Notes: generated by a model from the sequence alone, not told the origin. Counted from the first letter of the stretch, positions 40,068 through 50,128 are shown. The stretch is DNA of 64,000 bases from Flavobacteriales bacterium (GCA_016703005.1 JADJCX010000001.1:62001-126000); one strand, 5' to 3'. Numbers and translations are program-made.

Positions 40068-41912
40068 TCACTCACGCACGCACGTACCAACGGCCAGTGT
40101 TCTTCCGGACGGTGACAACACCCGGTATCCATAGATGCCTGAGGACAGACCCGTGATGTCGATAGTGGTCCGCTCTTCCTCCATCGGCAGCCGGAGTACC
40201 TCGCGACCGGTCGCATCGATCATAACAAAATGGGAACCCGCTTCCGCATGGTTGAACAGCACGTCAACGAGACTTGAACCCGGATTGGGGACCAAGAGCA
40301 CATCACCGATATTGTGCGGGAGTCGAACGGATCTCACGGGAGAGTATGCATGATCACCCAGAATATCCACTTGCCGAAGACGGTAGTAGTTGACACCTGC
40401 GAGCGGCGTGCGGTCGAAGTGGTCATAATGCGTTGTGGTGGAAGTGTTCCCCGCTGCGGGCAGTGTTCCGATCATCTCGAATCCAACCCCATCGGTGGAT
40501 CGTTCGATCTCGAAATGATCGTTGTCCGTTTCGCTGGCTGTACTCCATGTGAGTTGAACCTCATCGCCGACGATGTTCGCTTCGAAGGCGAGCATTTCTA
40601 TCGGCAACACGGTGCAATCGAGCGATGCGCCGTTCTGCAACGTCCAGTTGAGGGCGAACCCGACACTGCTCAACGACCAGTTGCTGATGTACATGAGAAA
40701 AACCTGGCCCGCGGTCACTTGCATGCCAGGAACCCATCCGCAGTATTGTGGCGGTACGAGCGGGCATACGTTCAGCGTTGCGGGTAACGCGTAGCTGGCT
40801 GCGGTGCTTGCGAATTGCGGAGGCGAATACACCGCATCGCCCATGCCCGTAGCATAGCTGCCGGTGCTATTGAAGGTGGCCGGACCGCTCGACGCCGCGC
40901 ATCGGATGGGTGGGCCCGAAGGGGGGCAGATCGAATTGGGCGATGTGCCGGAAGGATACGGTCCCCAGATCGCCCAGTCATAGTCATCCGGCCCTAGCGG
41001 GCCGATGGACAAACCAAGGTTCCCGCCCGCACTGGGTGAGAAGATGTACCATGTTCCTTGGTTCTCCATCGGGTCCAAACAACCGCAGTTGGTGGCGTTG
41101 ATATCGGCGAAATTCCCCGTGTTCGTGGTGTTATTGCCGAAGGACACATTGCTGCAGATGGTCGCGGCGCCAAGACAATCCTCCGGAGCGGGAGGTGGTG
41201 GTTGGCAATCGACCGTACTTGTATATGTGATGCCAGCAGCCGGTGGTGTACCCGAATTGAATAGTGCGGCACCACCGAGCGCAAGGATGTATGAGTTGTC
41301 CGTTTGCCACGCACCTGAAGCATTGTAGTTCAGCACGATGATGTCGCCGATGAACAGCCCGATCTGCACCGTGACCGAGGGCACACCCACCGGCACCGTG
41401 TAGTTGGTGAACGCCCCTCCATTGATGCTCACACCGACGAACGAGGTTCCCCATCCATCGCTGAACGCATCGGACAAGGTGAGCGTGTAGACGCAATCAC
41501 CCACAGGCGGTGCGACACATGTGATCACCAATGCGGCGCACGTTGCGTTGGTTGCGCATGGAAAAGCATCCACCAGCATTCTCAACTGACCGGTGAACGT
41601 GGCCGTCCACGTTACGGTGGATTGGAGGCCACAAGCATCGTCGTTATAGCCGAGTGATGCACCACCCGCGTTGTTATACAAGGTGATCTCCGTATCGAAC
41701 GCCGAACCGCACGTGCTGAACGTGTAGGTGTTGCCGGCCACCACATTGATCAACGCATACTGCCCCCCTTGCACGCAGGGCACCGTGGTATTGCCGGGGC
41801 ATGGTGGTGTTACCGCAACACCGGTTTGCACGTTGTTGTTCGTGCATTGACCGAACGACAACAGCGATATGCTGCTGGCGATGGCGAGGACCAGTGATCG
41901 GCTTGGGCCCAT
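40068..41912 (-). CDS. Large T9SS-sorted surface protein (paralog D)
   Basis: About 614 residues, intact. A signal peptide (LVLAIASSISLLSFGQ) is followed by an N-terminal domain nearly the same as in paralog A (NTYTFSTCGSAFDTEITLYN, LGYNDDACGLQSTVTW). A SDAFSDGWGTSFVGVSING module comes next, then a DYDWAIWGPYPSG domain with an insertion. It ends with VFLMYISNWSLSSVGF, the NGASLDCTVLPIEMLAF hallmark and a T9SS type A tail (LLVPNPGSSLVDVLFNH ... SSGIYGYRVLSPSGRT). It differs from the other three in having no small family-S gene directly upstream; the gene upstream encodes an Ntn hydrolase. A longer start at 41957 would precede the signal peptide. Confidence 0.84.
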   Translation of the reverse strand: MGPSRSLVLAIASSISLLSFGQCTNNNVQTGVAVTPPCPGNTTVPCVQGGQYALINVVAGNTYTFSTCGSAFDTEITLYNNAGGASLGYNDDACGLQSTVTWTATFTGQLRMLVDAFPCATNATCAALVITCVAPPVGDCVYTLTLSDAFSDGWGTSFVGVSINGGAFTNYTVPVGVPSVTVQIGLFIGDIIVLNYNASGAWQTDNSYILALGGAALFNSGTPPAAGITYTSTVDCQPPPPAPEDCLGAATICSNVSFGNNTTNTGNFADINATNCGCLDPMENQGTWYIFSPSAGGNLGLSIGPLGPDDYDWAIWGPYPSGTSPNSICPPSGPPIRCAASSGPATFNSTGSYATGMGDAVYSPPQFASTAASYALPATLNVCPLVPPQYCGWVPGMQVTAGQVFLMYISNWSLSSVGFALNWTLQNGASLDCTVLPIEMLAFEANIVGDEVQLTWSTASETDNDHFEIERSTDGVGFEMIGTLPAAGNTSTTTHYDHFDRTPLAGVNYYRLRQVDILGDHAYSPVRSVRLPHNIGDVLLVPNPGSSLVDVLFNHAEAGSHFVMIDATGREVLRLPMEEERTTIDITGLSSGIYGYRVLSPSGRTLAVGTCVRE

Positions 41913-41975
41913 GGTTGTGTGCACGGCCAATGTACCGTCCTTGGCATTGCCACGCACATCGCCATTGTCCCCCGC

Positions 41976-43252
41976 TTACACCAACACCAGGTCCCAATAG
42001 AAGAGCCAACCGACCAGCACGAGCACCATAGCAGCATGCACGGTACGACCCGCGCGGGCGAAACCGGCGGTTGGACCCATGCGCCAGTCGCGAACAACGA
42101 AGATCACGAGTGGCATGGCAAGCAGGCACAGCAACAAGGGCAAGTAGGCCAGCAGAGGTGAAATGGGATCCGTCGCATCGCCTAGGCCGAAGTAGAACAC
42201 ACCTCGGTTGAGCAGTAGCAGCGGGACGAGGAAGAGCACGATGAGACTGCTGATCCCACCAACGAATAAGGGAAGCAGTGGCCGCTCGCTCTTCCTGCCG
42301 CGCAGTCGTGCGATCGCGCGGATCAAGAGCACGATACCCGCATATAGGCCGAAGAGCAAGGCCACAGCCGCCGCGAACAACAGGAAGCCCAACAAGGCCT
42401 TGCTATGGAACGGCGTGCGGTAGGCGACCAGCCGCGCGAACTCCGTGTTCGGTGGAAAGAGCGCGGTCATGTCCAGGCTGTGGTCGCCCCTGGCCAGTTC
42501 GTCCTTCAGGCTGAAGGTGCGGAGCGTGGAGTAATCGTGGTAGAAGTAGAGGTGGACGAGCCCGCGTTGCGGATCGAGGATGTTGGAAAAGAGCGTGCCC
42601 TCGCCCAGCTTCTTCCGGCAGGCGTGCATGCCGTTCACAACGGAAGTGCAGAAGGCCAGTGATGTATCCGCATCGGCGGCGAGCAAAGCACGGCCGCGCT
42701 GGTAGCGTTCGCTCGGCACCGAGTCGAAGTCTGTGCATGTCGAGACACAGAAGTTGGTCACCGCGTATGTAGCCTCGTTGCCGGTGAAGAGCGTGTCGGT
42801 TTCCACCACCAAATACTCGCCGCTGCGGTCCACAAGGATCAAGTAGGCCCCGTTGAGCTGGTTGAAGTCGAATGTGCGGATCAGCGCTCGGCTTCGCGGA
42901 TGGTGGCGCAGGTGCGCAACACGCGGCGCGCAAGGTCATCGAAGCGGAGCGGTGGTTTGCCGGGCGTCCCAGCGAACAACTTGGCGGGCGACTTCAGCCC
43001 ATCGAACATGAGCCCGGCCTCGTTCATGCCGCCCTGCGGTGTGGAGTTGTTCTGACCGAGGTACACGGCACCATACTCGCCGTTCTTCCCGTTCTCGAAC
43101 CAGATGCGCGGGTCGATGCTCCAAGCGTCCTCGTTGTTGCCCACCATGGTGTGGCCGGCAACCGTGACCTTGAAGAAGGTGCAGGAACGCACCGTCACTG
43201 GGAGCACGAGCAGGAACAGCGGTGTGAGCAGGACGGGAAGGGAATGGCGCAT
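41976..43252 (-). CDS. Ntn-type amide hydrolase with C-terminal membrane domain (one frameshift)
   Basis: About 425 residues after joining frames near 42870. A signal peptide (SLPVLLTPLFLLVLP) is followed directly by CTFFKVTVAGHTMVGNNEDA. The exposed Cys after signal cleavage and the NNED motif are those of choloylglycine/acyl-coenzyme A:isopenicillin-type Ntn hydrolases (linear C-N bond cleavage). Further conserved parts are NSTPQGGMNEAGLMFDGL and YLVVETDTLFTGNEATYAVT. The C-terminal third holds about four to five transmembrane segments (LLGFLLFAAAVALLFGLYA, ISSLIVLFLVPLLLL, LLAYLPLLLCLLAMPLVIFV, VHAAMVLVLVGWLFYWDLV). This is an uncommon fusion that would anchor the catalytic domain at the inner membrane facing the periplasm. 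Substrate unknown. Confidence 0.78.
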
Positions 43253-43310
43253 GTGGTGGATCCGTCCGCTGAATGCACGAAGGTGCAAAGGGTAACCTGC
43301 ATCGTGCGGG

Positions 43311-43318
43311 TACCTTCG
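43311..43318 (+). promoter_or_regulatory. Candidate -7 box (TACCTTCG) for the epimerase gene
   Basis: TACCTTCG ends four bases before ATG 43323. The sequence is identical to the box before ppx. Confidence 0.45.
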
Positions 43319-43322
43319 GCCC

Positions 43323-43975
43323 ATGGGTAAGAAGATCATCCTCACGGGAGCCACCGGCTACGTGGGCGAAGGTGTGTTGCTGGAGTGTCTGGCGCATCCG
43401 CAGATCGAGGCCGTGCTCGTCGTTGGCCGGAAGTCGTGCGGCATGGAACATCCCAAGGTGAAGGAGCTGCTCGTGAAGGATTTCTTCTCACTGGATACGG
43501 TCAAGGACCAGCTACGCGGCTACGATGCCTGCTGCTTCTGCGCGGGGATCAGTTCGGTCGGCATGAACGAAGCGGACTACACGCGCATCACCTATGATGC
43601 GACGATCGCGTTCGCGAAAGCAGTGCTCGCCGCATCACCGGGCATCCAGTTCAACTACGTCTCCGGCGCAGCCACGGACGGCAGCGAGCAAGGCCGGATC
43701 ATGTGGCGCGGGTGAAGGGCCGCACCGAGAACGAGCTCGGACGACTGGGCTTCAAGCAGAGCTACAACTTCCGGCCGGGCATCATGAAGCCAAGCCCGGG
43801 CCAGCGCAACCCGAAGACCTGGCAGCGCATCCTTGTTCCCATCTTTTCCCTCCTCATGCCCCGCTCCACCTGCCGCATGCAGGAGATGGGACTCGCCATG
43901 ATAAATAGCGTGCTGAAGAGCTATTCCAAGCGCACCCTCGAAGTCAAGGACATCAAGATCTTGGCACGTGGCTGA
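43323..43975 (+). CDS. NAD(P)-dependent epimerase/dehydratase-like protein (one frameshift)
   Basis: About 217 residues with an N-terminal Rossmann motif, KKIILTGATGYVGEGVLLEC (GxTGxxG), then AVLVVGRKSC, DACCFCAGISSVGMNEADY and FNYVSGAATDGSEQG. After a frameshift near 43705 it continues GRTENELGRLGFKQSYNFRP and ends near LEVKDIKILARG. The size and motifs are those of atypical short SDR proteins (NmrA/HTATIP2-like) that bind NAD(P). Substrate unknown. It stands alone, with a -7 box almost abutting its start codon. Confidence 0.8.
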
Positions 43976-44133
43976 TCCTTTCACTTCTTCCACCTGCACT
44001 CGACCTCCAGAAGGGCTGAACGCTGCAGCAAGCATCGTAGAAGCTGCGTGTTCCGATGCGACGGGAGCGCGGGCGCTGCATACGTTGATGATCAGCGCCA
44101 ACGATTAGCTTCATCCTCCCAAACACCAAGGCC

Positions 44134-45714
44134 ATGCGCACCACCCGTATCGCCCTTTGCATCGCGGTCATCACCTCCGCTGCGTGCAACACCAACGAGC
44201 AACCTCCTGATGACCGCGCGCCTGCGATCACGCAAGGTTGTGGTCCCACGCTCCTTCACGACCAAGATTGGTATGCCAGCGGCAAGACACAACCGATGTT
44301 GCCGGGCCTGGGTGTGCTGAGCTATCCGATCACCATCGATCCAGCACTGCCCGCCGCACGGCGCGACAGCATCCAGCGCTATTTCGACCGGGGCCGCGCG
44401 CGCGCACACGGGTTCAACCACGCGGAGGCCGCCCGCAGCTTCTGGCAGGGCACGCGGCTCGATAGCACGAACGCATGTGCGGGGGGGCGGCCGGCGGACA
44501 ACTACCAGCGTGCCTACGCCGCTGTTGTGCGCGCGAAGGAGTTGATGATGTCCTGCACGCCCAAGGAGCGCGGGCTCATCGGCGCCATGGCACTGCGCTA
44601 CACGCCGGAACCGCCGGAAGACCGCAGCGCATTGGACAAGGCCTACAGCGATGCCTTGCGCAAGGTGGCAACCCCCCCCCCCGCAGGATGGACATCGCCA
44701 CCTTGTTCGCCGAATCGCTCATGGACCAGCATCCGTGGGACTTGTGGGAGAAGGACGGCACCGAGAAACCGTGGACACCGGCAATCATCGCAGCGCTTGA
44801 ACGCGGCATGCGCGATTTCCCGGAAGCAGGCGCACACGGCGGCGCTACCCAGGGGCCCCCCTCGCCATGCCGTGCCCGGCTCCGGCCACCTCGTGCCATG
44901 CCCTGCACATCACAGCACCGGTCGCTACGGTGTTCTGCCAACCTGCGCTCCGTGGACAGCGCATACACCGCGGGCCATGCGCAGGGCGTCTATCCCATCG
45001 CGTACTTCCCCCACAACATCCACTTCCTCAGTGCATGCGCCACGCTGGCGGGGAGAAGGGCACGCGCGCATCTCGCCAAGGACCTCATGCACATCCCGAT
45101 TCGCAACGCTTCAACACTTCCAGCTCCTGGATGGTGGCGGTGAAGCTTGAACTGTGGGACAAGCTCGCCACGGAGGAAGCACCTGCCGACAGTTTGCGCT
45201 ATGCCAAGGGGCTCTGGCATTATGCACAAGGCATGCGTCATGTGCGCAACAGCGATGCGAAAAGCGCACGCGCCGAACTGGGGCTTCTTGCCGCAATAGA
45301 AAGAGACACCACCTTGGTGGATGTGAAGCTCTGGGGCATCAACGCGGCGCTGGATGTGCTCGCCGTGGCGCACAAGGTGCTGGAAGGCGAAGTGCTCGCA
45401 GCGGAGGGCGATATGAGCCAGGCGTTGGAGCGCTTACAGGAGGCCGTTGCGGCGGAAGATGCCCTGCAATACCAGGAGCCACCGGACTGGAGCTTTCCTA
45501 GTCGGCATGAACTGGGGCCTTGCAATTGAAAGCCGGTAATGCCGAAGATGCGCATGCCACCTTCAGCCAGGACCTGGTGTATTGGCCGGAGAACGGCTAC
45601 GCCTTGCAAGGACTGCACGATGCTCTGCTCGCCCAAGGGCGCAAGACCGAAGCGGAGGAGGTGAATGCACGCATCGCGCAAGCATGGTCACTGCGGATGC
45701 CCCCAGCTCAATAG
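44134..45714 (+). CDS. TPR-type lipoprotein of unknown function (heavily frameshifted)
   Basis: The start at 44134 gives a lipoprotein signal (LCIAVITSAACNTN). The following LPGLGVLSYPITIDPALPAA, DSIQRYFDRGRARAHGFNHA and AARSFWQGTRLD are typical of a family of about 520-residue helical-repeat proteins. Later segments appear in shifting frames: AYSDALRKVATP, MDIATLFAESLMDQHPWDLW, NIHFLSACATLAGR, YAKGLWHYAQGMRHVRNSDA and the C-terminal TPR LVYWPENGYALQGLHDALLA. At least five frame changes occur, including at a run of 11 C (44672-44682) and one of 7 G (44481-44487). A segment normally found near 44480 also appears missing. It is a real gene in a badly resolved stretch, or a pseudogene. Confidence 0.65.
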
Positions 45715-45841
45715 GTGGTCCAACCGGGGCGTGACGAGGAGACCGCGGGCCGATACGAGAGCGCGTAAGGGAAGACGGCTCGCTGGATGGTGCGTCCAGT
45801 GGCCGCGCTCGTGAGCGCATCCTGTTTCCCTCTCTCACCGG

Positions 45842-45849
45842 TACTTTCG
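45842..45849 (+). promoter_or_regulatory. Candidate -7 box (TACTTTCG) for icmF
   Basis: TACTTTCG ends four bases before ATG 45854, identical in sequence to the valS box and in spacing to the epimerase box. Confidence 0.45.
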
Positions 45850-45853
45850 CCCT

Positions 45854-48800
45854 ATGTCCTTCGTCACTGCTCCTCCCTACGTCCCCAAACACAAGATCCG
45901 CGTCGTTACAGCCGCCAGTTTGTTCGATGGCCACGATGCCGCCATCAACATCATGCGGCGGATCATCCAGAGCACCGGCGCCGAGGTGATCCACCTGGGG
46001 CACGACCGCAGCGTGGAGGATGTGGTGAACACCGCGATCCAGGAGGATGCGCACGCCATCGCGATGACGAGCTACCAGGGCGGGCACACCGAGTACTTCA
46101 AGTACATGCACGACCTGCTGAAGGAGAAGGGCGCGGGGCACATCAAGATCTTCGGCGGTGGCGGCGGGACGATCCTGCCCGAGGAGATCAAGGAACTGCA
46201 TGAATACGGCATCACGCGGCTGTACCACCCCGATGACGGTCGTGCGATGGGCCTGCAGGGCATGATCAACGACATGCTGGAGAAGGCCGACTTCGACCTG
46301 AGCGACAAGGTGAACGGCGAAGCGAAGAAGCTGAGCCCGCAGAACTGGCCGGCCATCGCCAAGCTGATCAGCACGGCGGAGAACCATCCGGAGGTGTTCG
46401 CCACGATCGCCGACGAGATCCACAAGAAGGCCGAAGCGAGCAAGGCGCCGGTGCTGGGCATCACGGGCACGGGCGGCGCGGGCAAGAGCAGCATGGTGGA
46501 CGAGCTGATCCGCCGCTTCATCCTGGACCAGCCCACGAAGACCATCGGCGTCATCAGCGTGGACCCGAGCAAGCGCAAGACCGGCGGCGCGCTGCTGGGC
46601 GACCGCATCCGCATGAACAGCATCCGCGGCGGAGCGCGTGTACATGCGCAGCCTCGCCACGCGCCAGAGCAACCTAGCGCTGAGCAAGCATGTGAAGGAG
46701 GCCGTGGACGTGCTGAAGGCCGCGGGCTTCGACCTGATCATCCTGGAGACGAGCGGCATCGGCCAGAGCGATACGGAGATCCTGGACCACAGCGACGTTT
46801 CGCTCTACATCATGACGCCGGAGTTCGGCGCGGCCACGCAATTGGAGAAGATCGACATGCTCGACTTCGCCGACGTGGTGGCCATCAACAAGTTCGACAA
46901 GCGCGGCGCCCTCGATGCCGTGCGCGATGTGAAGAAGCAGTACAAGCGCAACCACCAGCTGTGGGATGCCGACGATGACAAGCTCCCCGTGGTGGGCACC
47001 ATCGCCAGCCAGTTCAACGACCCCGGCACCAACAACCTGTATGTGCGGTTGATGGAGACCATCAAGTCCAAGACCGGCGTCGACTTCCACAGCACCTTCG
47101 CACGCGCACGACGAGATGAGCGAGAAGGTGTGGATCATCCCGCCCGCGAAGAGCCGCTACCTGAGCGAGATCAGCGAGAACAATCGCCGCTACGATGACA
47201 AGGTGCGGAAGCAGGCCGAGATCGCGGACAAGCTCTACGGGCTGCACTCGGCAGTGCTGACGTTCGGGGGACCGGATCTGCTTGAGGCCCCGAGCCTTGA
47301 GCCACGAGCCGCGAGCTTGACCACGAATAAGCTCGAGGCTCGAGGCTCAGAGCTCGAAGCCCTAATCTCGAAATTCAACGTAGTCAAGAAAGACCTCGAC
47401 CCGCACCTCTGGTCCATGCTCACCGGCTGGAAGGCCGAAGAGGAGCGCTACAGCGGCGAGTTCTACACCTACCTCGTCCGCGGCAAGGAGATCAAGGTGC
47501 CCAACCATACCGAGAGCCTCAGTCACCTGAAGATCCCGAAGGTCGCGCTGCCGAAGTTCCGCAGCTGGGGCGACAAGGTGCGCTGGGCCATGCAGGAGAA
47601 CACGCCCGGCTTCTATCCCTACACCGCGGGCATCTATCCCTTCAAGCGCACCGGCGAGGATCCCGCGCGCATGTTCGCCGGCGAGGGCGGACCCGAGCGC
47701 ACCAACAAGCGCTTCCACTACGTGAGCCAGGGCCTGCCCGCCAAGCGCCTCAGCACCGCGTTCGACAGCGTCACGCTCTACGGCCACGATCCCGGTCGTC
47801 GTCCGGACATCTACGGCAAGGTGGGCAACAGCGGCGTGAGCATCTGCTGCCTCGACGATGCCAAGAAGCTCTACAGCGGCTTCGACCTCACCGCGCCCAC
47901 CACCAGCGTGAGCATGACCATCAACGGTCCCGCGCCCATGCTGCTCGGCTTCTTCATGAACGCCGCCATCGACCAGAATTGCGAGAAGTACATCCTTGCC
48001 AACGGCCTGAAGTCCGAGGTGGAACGCAAGATCAAGGCGCTGGGGAGCCGCGAGCCATGAGCCACGAGCCACGAGCTCCAGTCGCCGAGCTCGCAGCTCG
48101 AGGCTCGTAGCTCGAGGCCGCATTACATGGGCGACATCCCCCAAGGCAACGACGGCCTCGGCCTCCTCCTCCTCGGCATCACCGGCGACCAAGTCCTCCC
48201 CGCCGACGTCTACGCCAAGATCAAGGCCGACACCCTCGCGCAGGTCCGCGGCACCGTGCAGGCCGACATCCTCAAGGAGGACCAGGCGCAGAACACCTGC
48301 ATCTTCAGCACCGAGTTCGCGCTGCGCTTGATGGGCGACGTGCAGCAGTACTTCATCGAGCAGAAGGTCCGCAACTTCTACAGCGTCAGCATCAGCGGCT
48401 ACCACATCGCGGAGGCCGGCGCCAACCCCATCTCGCAGCTCGCCTTCACGCTGGCCAACGGCTTCACCTACGTGGAGTACTACCTCAGCCGGGGCATGGA
48501 CATCAACGCCTTCGCGCCCAACCTGAGCTTCTTCTTCAGCAACGGCATGGACCCCGAGTACGCCGTGATGGGCCGCGTGGCGCGCCGCCTCTGGGCCAAG
48601 GCGCTCAAGCACCGCTACGGCGCCGACGAGCGCAGCCAGATGCTCAAGTACCACATCCAGACCAGCGGCCGCAGCCTCCACGCGCAGGAGATCGACTTCA
48701 ACGACATCCGCACCACGTTGCAGGCGCTCTACGCCATCTACGACAACTGCAACAGCCTGCACACCAACGCCTACGACGAGGCCATCACCACGCCCACCGA

Positions 48801-49347
48801 GGAAAGCGTGCGCCGCGCCATGGCCATCCAGCTCATCATCAACAAGGAGCTCGGCCTGGCCAAGAACGAGAACCCGCTGCAAGGCTCCTTCATCATCGAA
48901 GAGCTCACCGACCTGGTGGAAGAGGCCGTGCTCACCGAGTTCGACCGCATCACCGAACGCGGCGGCGTGCTCGGCGCCATGGAGACCATGTACCAGCGCA
49001 GCCGCATCCAGGAGGAAAGCCTCTACTACGAAACGCTGAAGCACACCGGCGAATACCCGATCATCGGGGTGAACACCTTCCTCAGCAGCAAGGGCTCACC
49101 CACGGTCCTGCCCAAGGAAGTGATCCGCGCCACCGAGGAAGAGAAGGAGGCGCAGATCCGCACCGTGGAGAACGTGCAACAGGCCTACGCCGAAGAAGGC
49201 AAGGCGGCGCTGCGGAAATTGCAGGAAGCTGCGATCAAGAACGAGAACATGTTCGCGGTGCTGATGGAAGCGACGAAGTATTGCTCACTGGGGCAACTCA
49301 CGGCGGCGATGTTCGAGGTGGGGGGGCAGTATCGGAGGAATATGTGA
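45854..49347 (+). CDS. icmF: Fused acyl-CoA mutase IcmF (cobalamin-binding, GTPase and mutase domains), disrupted
   Basis: Roughly 1,160 codons. Domains in order are: B12-binding (SLFDGHDAAINIMRRIIQ, FGGGGGTI), GTPase with P-loop GITGTGGAGKSSMVDELIRR near 203, DVVAINKFDKRGA, then linker and TIM-barrel mutase (GVSICCLDDAKKLYSGFDLT, YHIAEAGANPISQLAFTLAN, FFFSNGMDPEYAVMGRVARR). The order is that of IcmF, which interconverts isobutyryl- and butyryl-CoA or related acyl-CoAs and has its chaperone GTPase built in. Frames shift near 46630 (one extra base) and near 47110. Two palindromic repeats are embedded. The first (47292-47355) is read through in frame in the linker. The second (48048-48117) holds an in-frame TGA at 48058-48060, so the gene is one frame but interrupted by a stop. 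Acyl-CoA specificity is inferred. Confidence 0.85.
47292..47355. repeat. Palindromic repeat element in the IcmF linker
   Basis: Imperfect inverted repeat with 27-base arms rich in GAGC/GCTC and a 10-base loop. Around it the protein reads LEAPSLEPRAAS ... NKLEARGSELEA, an additional low-complexity peptide between the GTPase and mutase domains. Other IcmF proteins, as I know the family, have no such segment here. Confidence 0.65.
48048..48117. repeat. Second palindromic repeat element, in the mutase domain region
   Basis: Imperfect inverted repeat with 31-base arms of the same GAGCCACGAGC / GCTCGAGGCTCG type and an eight-base loop. It introduces a peptide with an in-frame TGA at 48058-48060. 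Reading continues in the same frame afterwards (SSQLEARSSRPHYMGDIPQG). Confidence 0.65.
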
Positions 49348-49409
49348 TAGCGTTACGGGTATGCACCTGAATCGGGTGCCCATGCGCTCGGACACGCCAC
49401 CTCAAAAGA

Positions 49410-49425
49410 TACCGGTTTTCCGGTA
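49410..49425. promoter_or_regulatory. 16-base palindrome upstream of the response regulator gene
   Basis: TACCGGTTTTCCGGTA: perfect six-base arms around TTTT. Its end lies 27 bases before the start of the TTTTG of the -7 box at 49449-49456, a place where an activator would bind. A near copy is at 53961-53976 with the same spacing. Confidence 0.6.
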
Positions 49426-49448
49426 TTTTCACCACGTACGGCCACGGG

Positions 49449-49456
49449 CACTTTTG
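49449..49456 (+). promoter_or_regulatory. Candidate -7 box (CACTTTTG) for the response regulator gene
   Basis: One mismatch to TAnnTTTG; ends four bases before ATG 49461. Confidence 0.4.
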
Positions 49457-49460
49457 CCGC

Positions 49461-50128
49461 ATGCCGATCCCGAACGTGGCCACCCCTGCTCCTGGTAGAT
49501 GACCAATCCATGATGCTCGATGGGCTGGAGGCCCTGCTGGGCACCGTGCCCAACCTGCATTTGGTAGGGCGATGCACCAACGGGCAAGCCGCGGTGAAAA
49601 CCGCCGGCGAACTGAAGCCCGACCTGGTGATCATGGACGTGAACATGCCCGGGATGGACGGCATCGAGGCGACGCGCCGCCTGCTGAAAGCAAGTCCCGA
49701 GAGCCGCGTGCTCATTCTGAGCATGTACGGCCACAAGGAGTTCGTGCTGGAAGTGATGGAAGCCGGGGCCTATGGCTACCTGCTGAAGAATGTCGGCAAG
49801 GAAGAACTGCGTGCCGCGATGCGCGGACATACTGGAAGGCCGCAAGCATGTGGCGCCCGAGCTGCGCCGCATCATGGAGCTTGGCGACCGGTTCAAGGAC
49901 CGCCGCGGCGAGAACGGCTACCACCCGCTGAGCAAACGCGAGCAGCAAGTGGTGCGCCTCATCCTGGCCGAACACACCATGCTGGAGATCGCGGAGATCC
50001 TCTTCCTTAGCCTCGACACAGTGGAGACCCACCGCAGGAACATCATGCACAAACTGGATGTCCGCAACACCGCCGGCCTGGTGAAGTACGCCATGGAGCG
50101 TGGTTGGGACATGCAAGCACCCGCCTAA
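49461..50128 (+). CDS. NarL/FixJ (LuxR-type) response regulator (two frameshifts)
   Basis: About 221 residues. ATG 49461 starts MPIPNVAT. After one extra C in a run near 49485 the receiver domain reads LLLVDDQSMMLDGLEALLG, with phosphoacceptor Asp in PDLVIMDVNMPGMDGIEATR, a Ser in RVLILSMYG and Lys in GYLLKNVGKEEL. After a second indel near 49825 the LuxR HTH is complete (PLSKREQQVVRLILAEHTML, EIAEILFLSLDTVETHRRNI, MHKLDVRNTAGLVKYAMERG). It should be phosphorylated by a HisKA_3 kinase; one is encoded at 51901. The palindrome 36 nt upstream could be its own binding site. Confidence 0.88.

Noticed and set aside
47292..48117. The two palindromes as a CRISPR array
   Set aside because: Only two units about 700 bases apart inside a coding sequence, of unequal sequence, with no regular spacers and no cas genes.
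47362..49044. 560-codon minus-strand open frame opposite icmF
   Set aside because: It is the mirror of the GC-rich mutase coding sequence, with a Val/Ala/Glu/His-rich composition and no domain; IcmF motifs on the plus strand are unambiguous.
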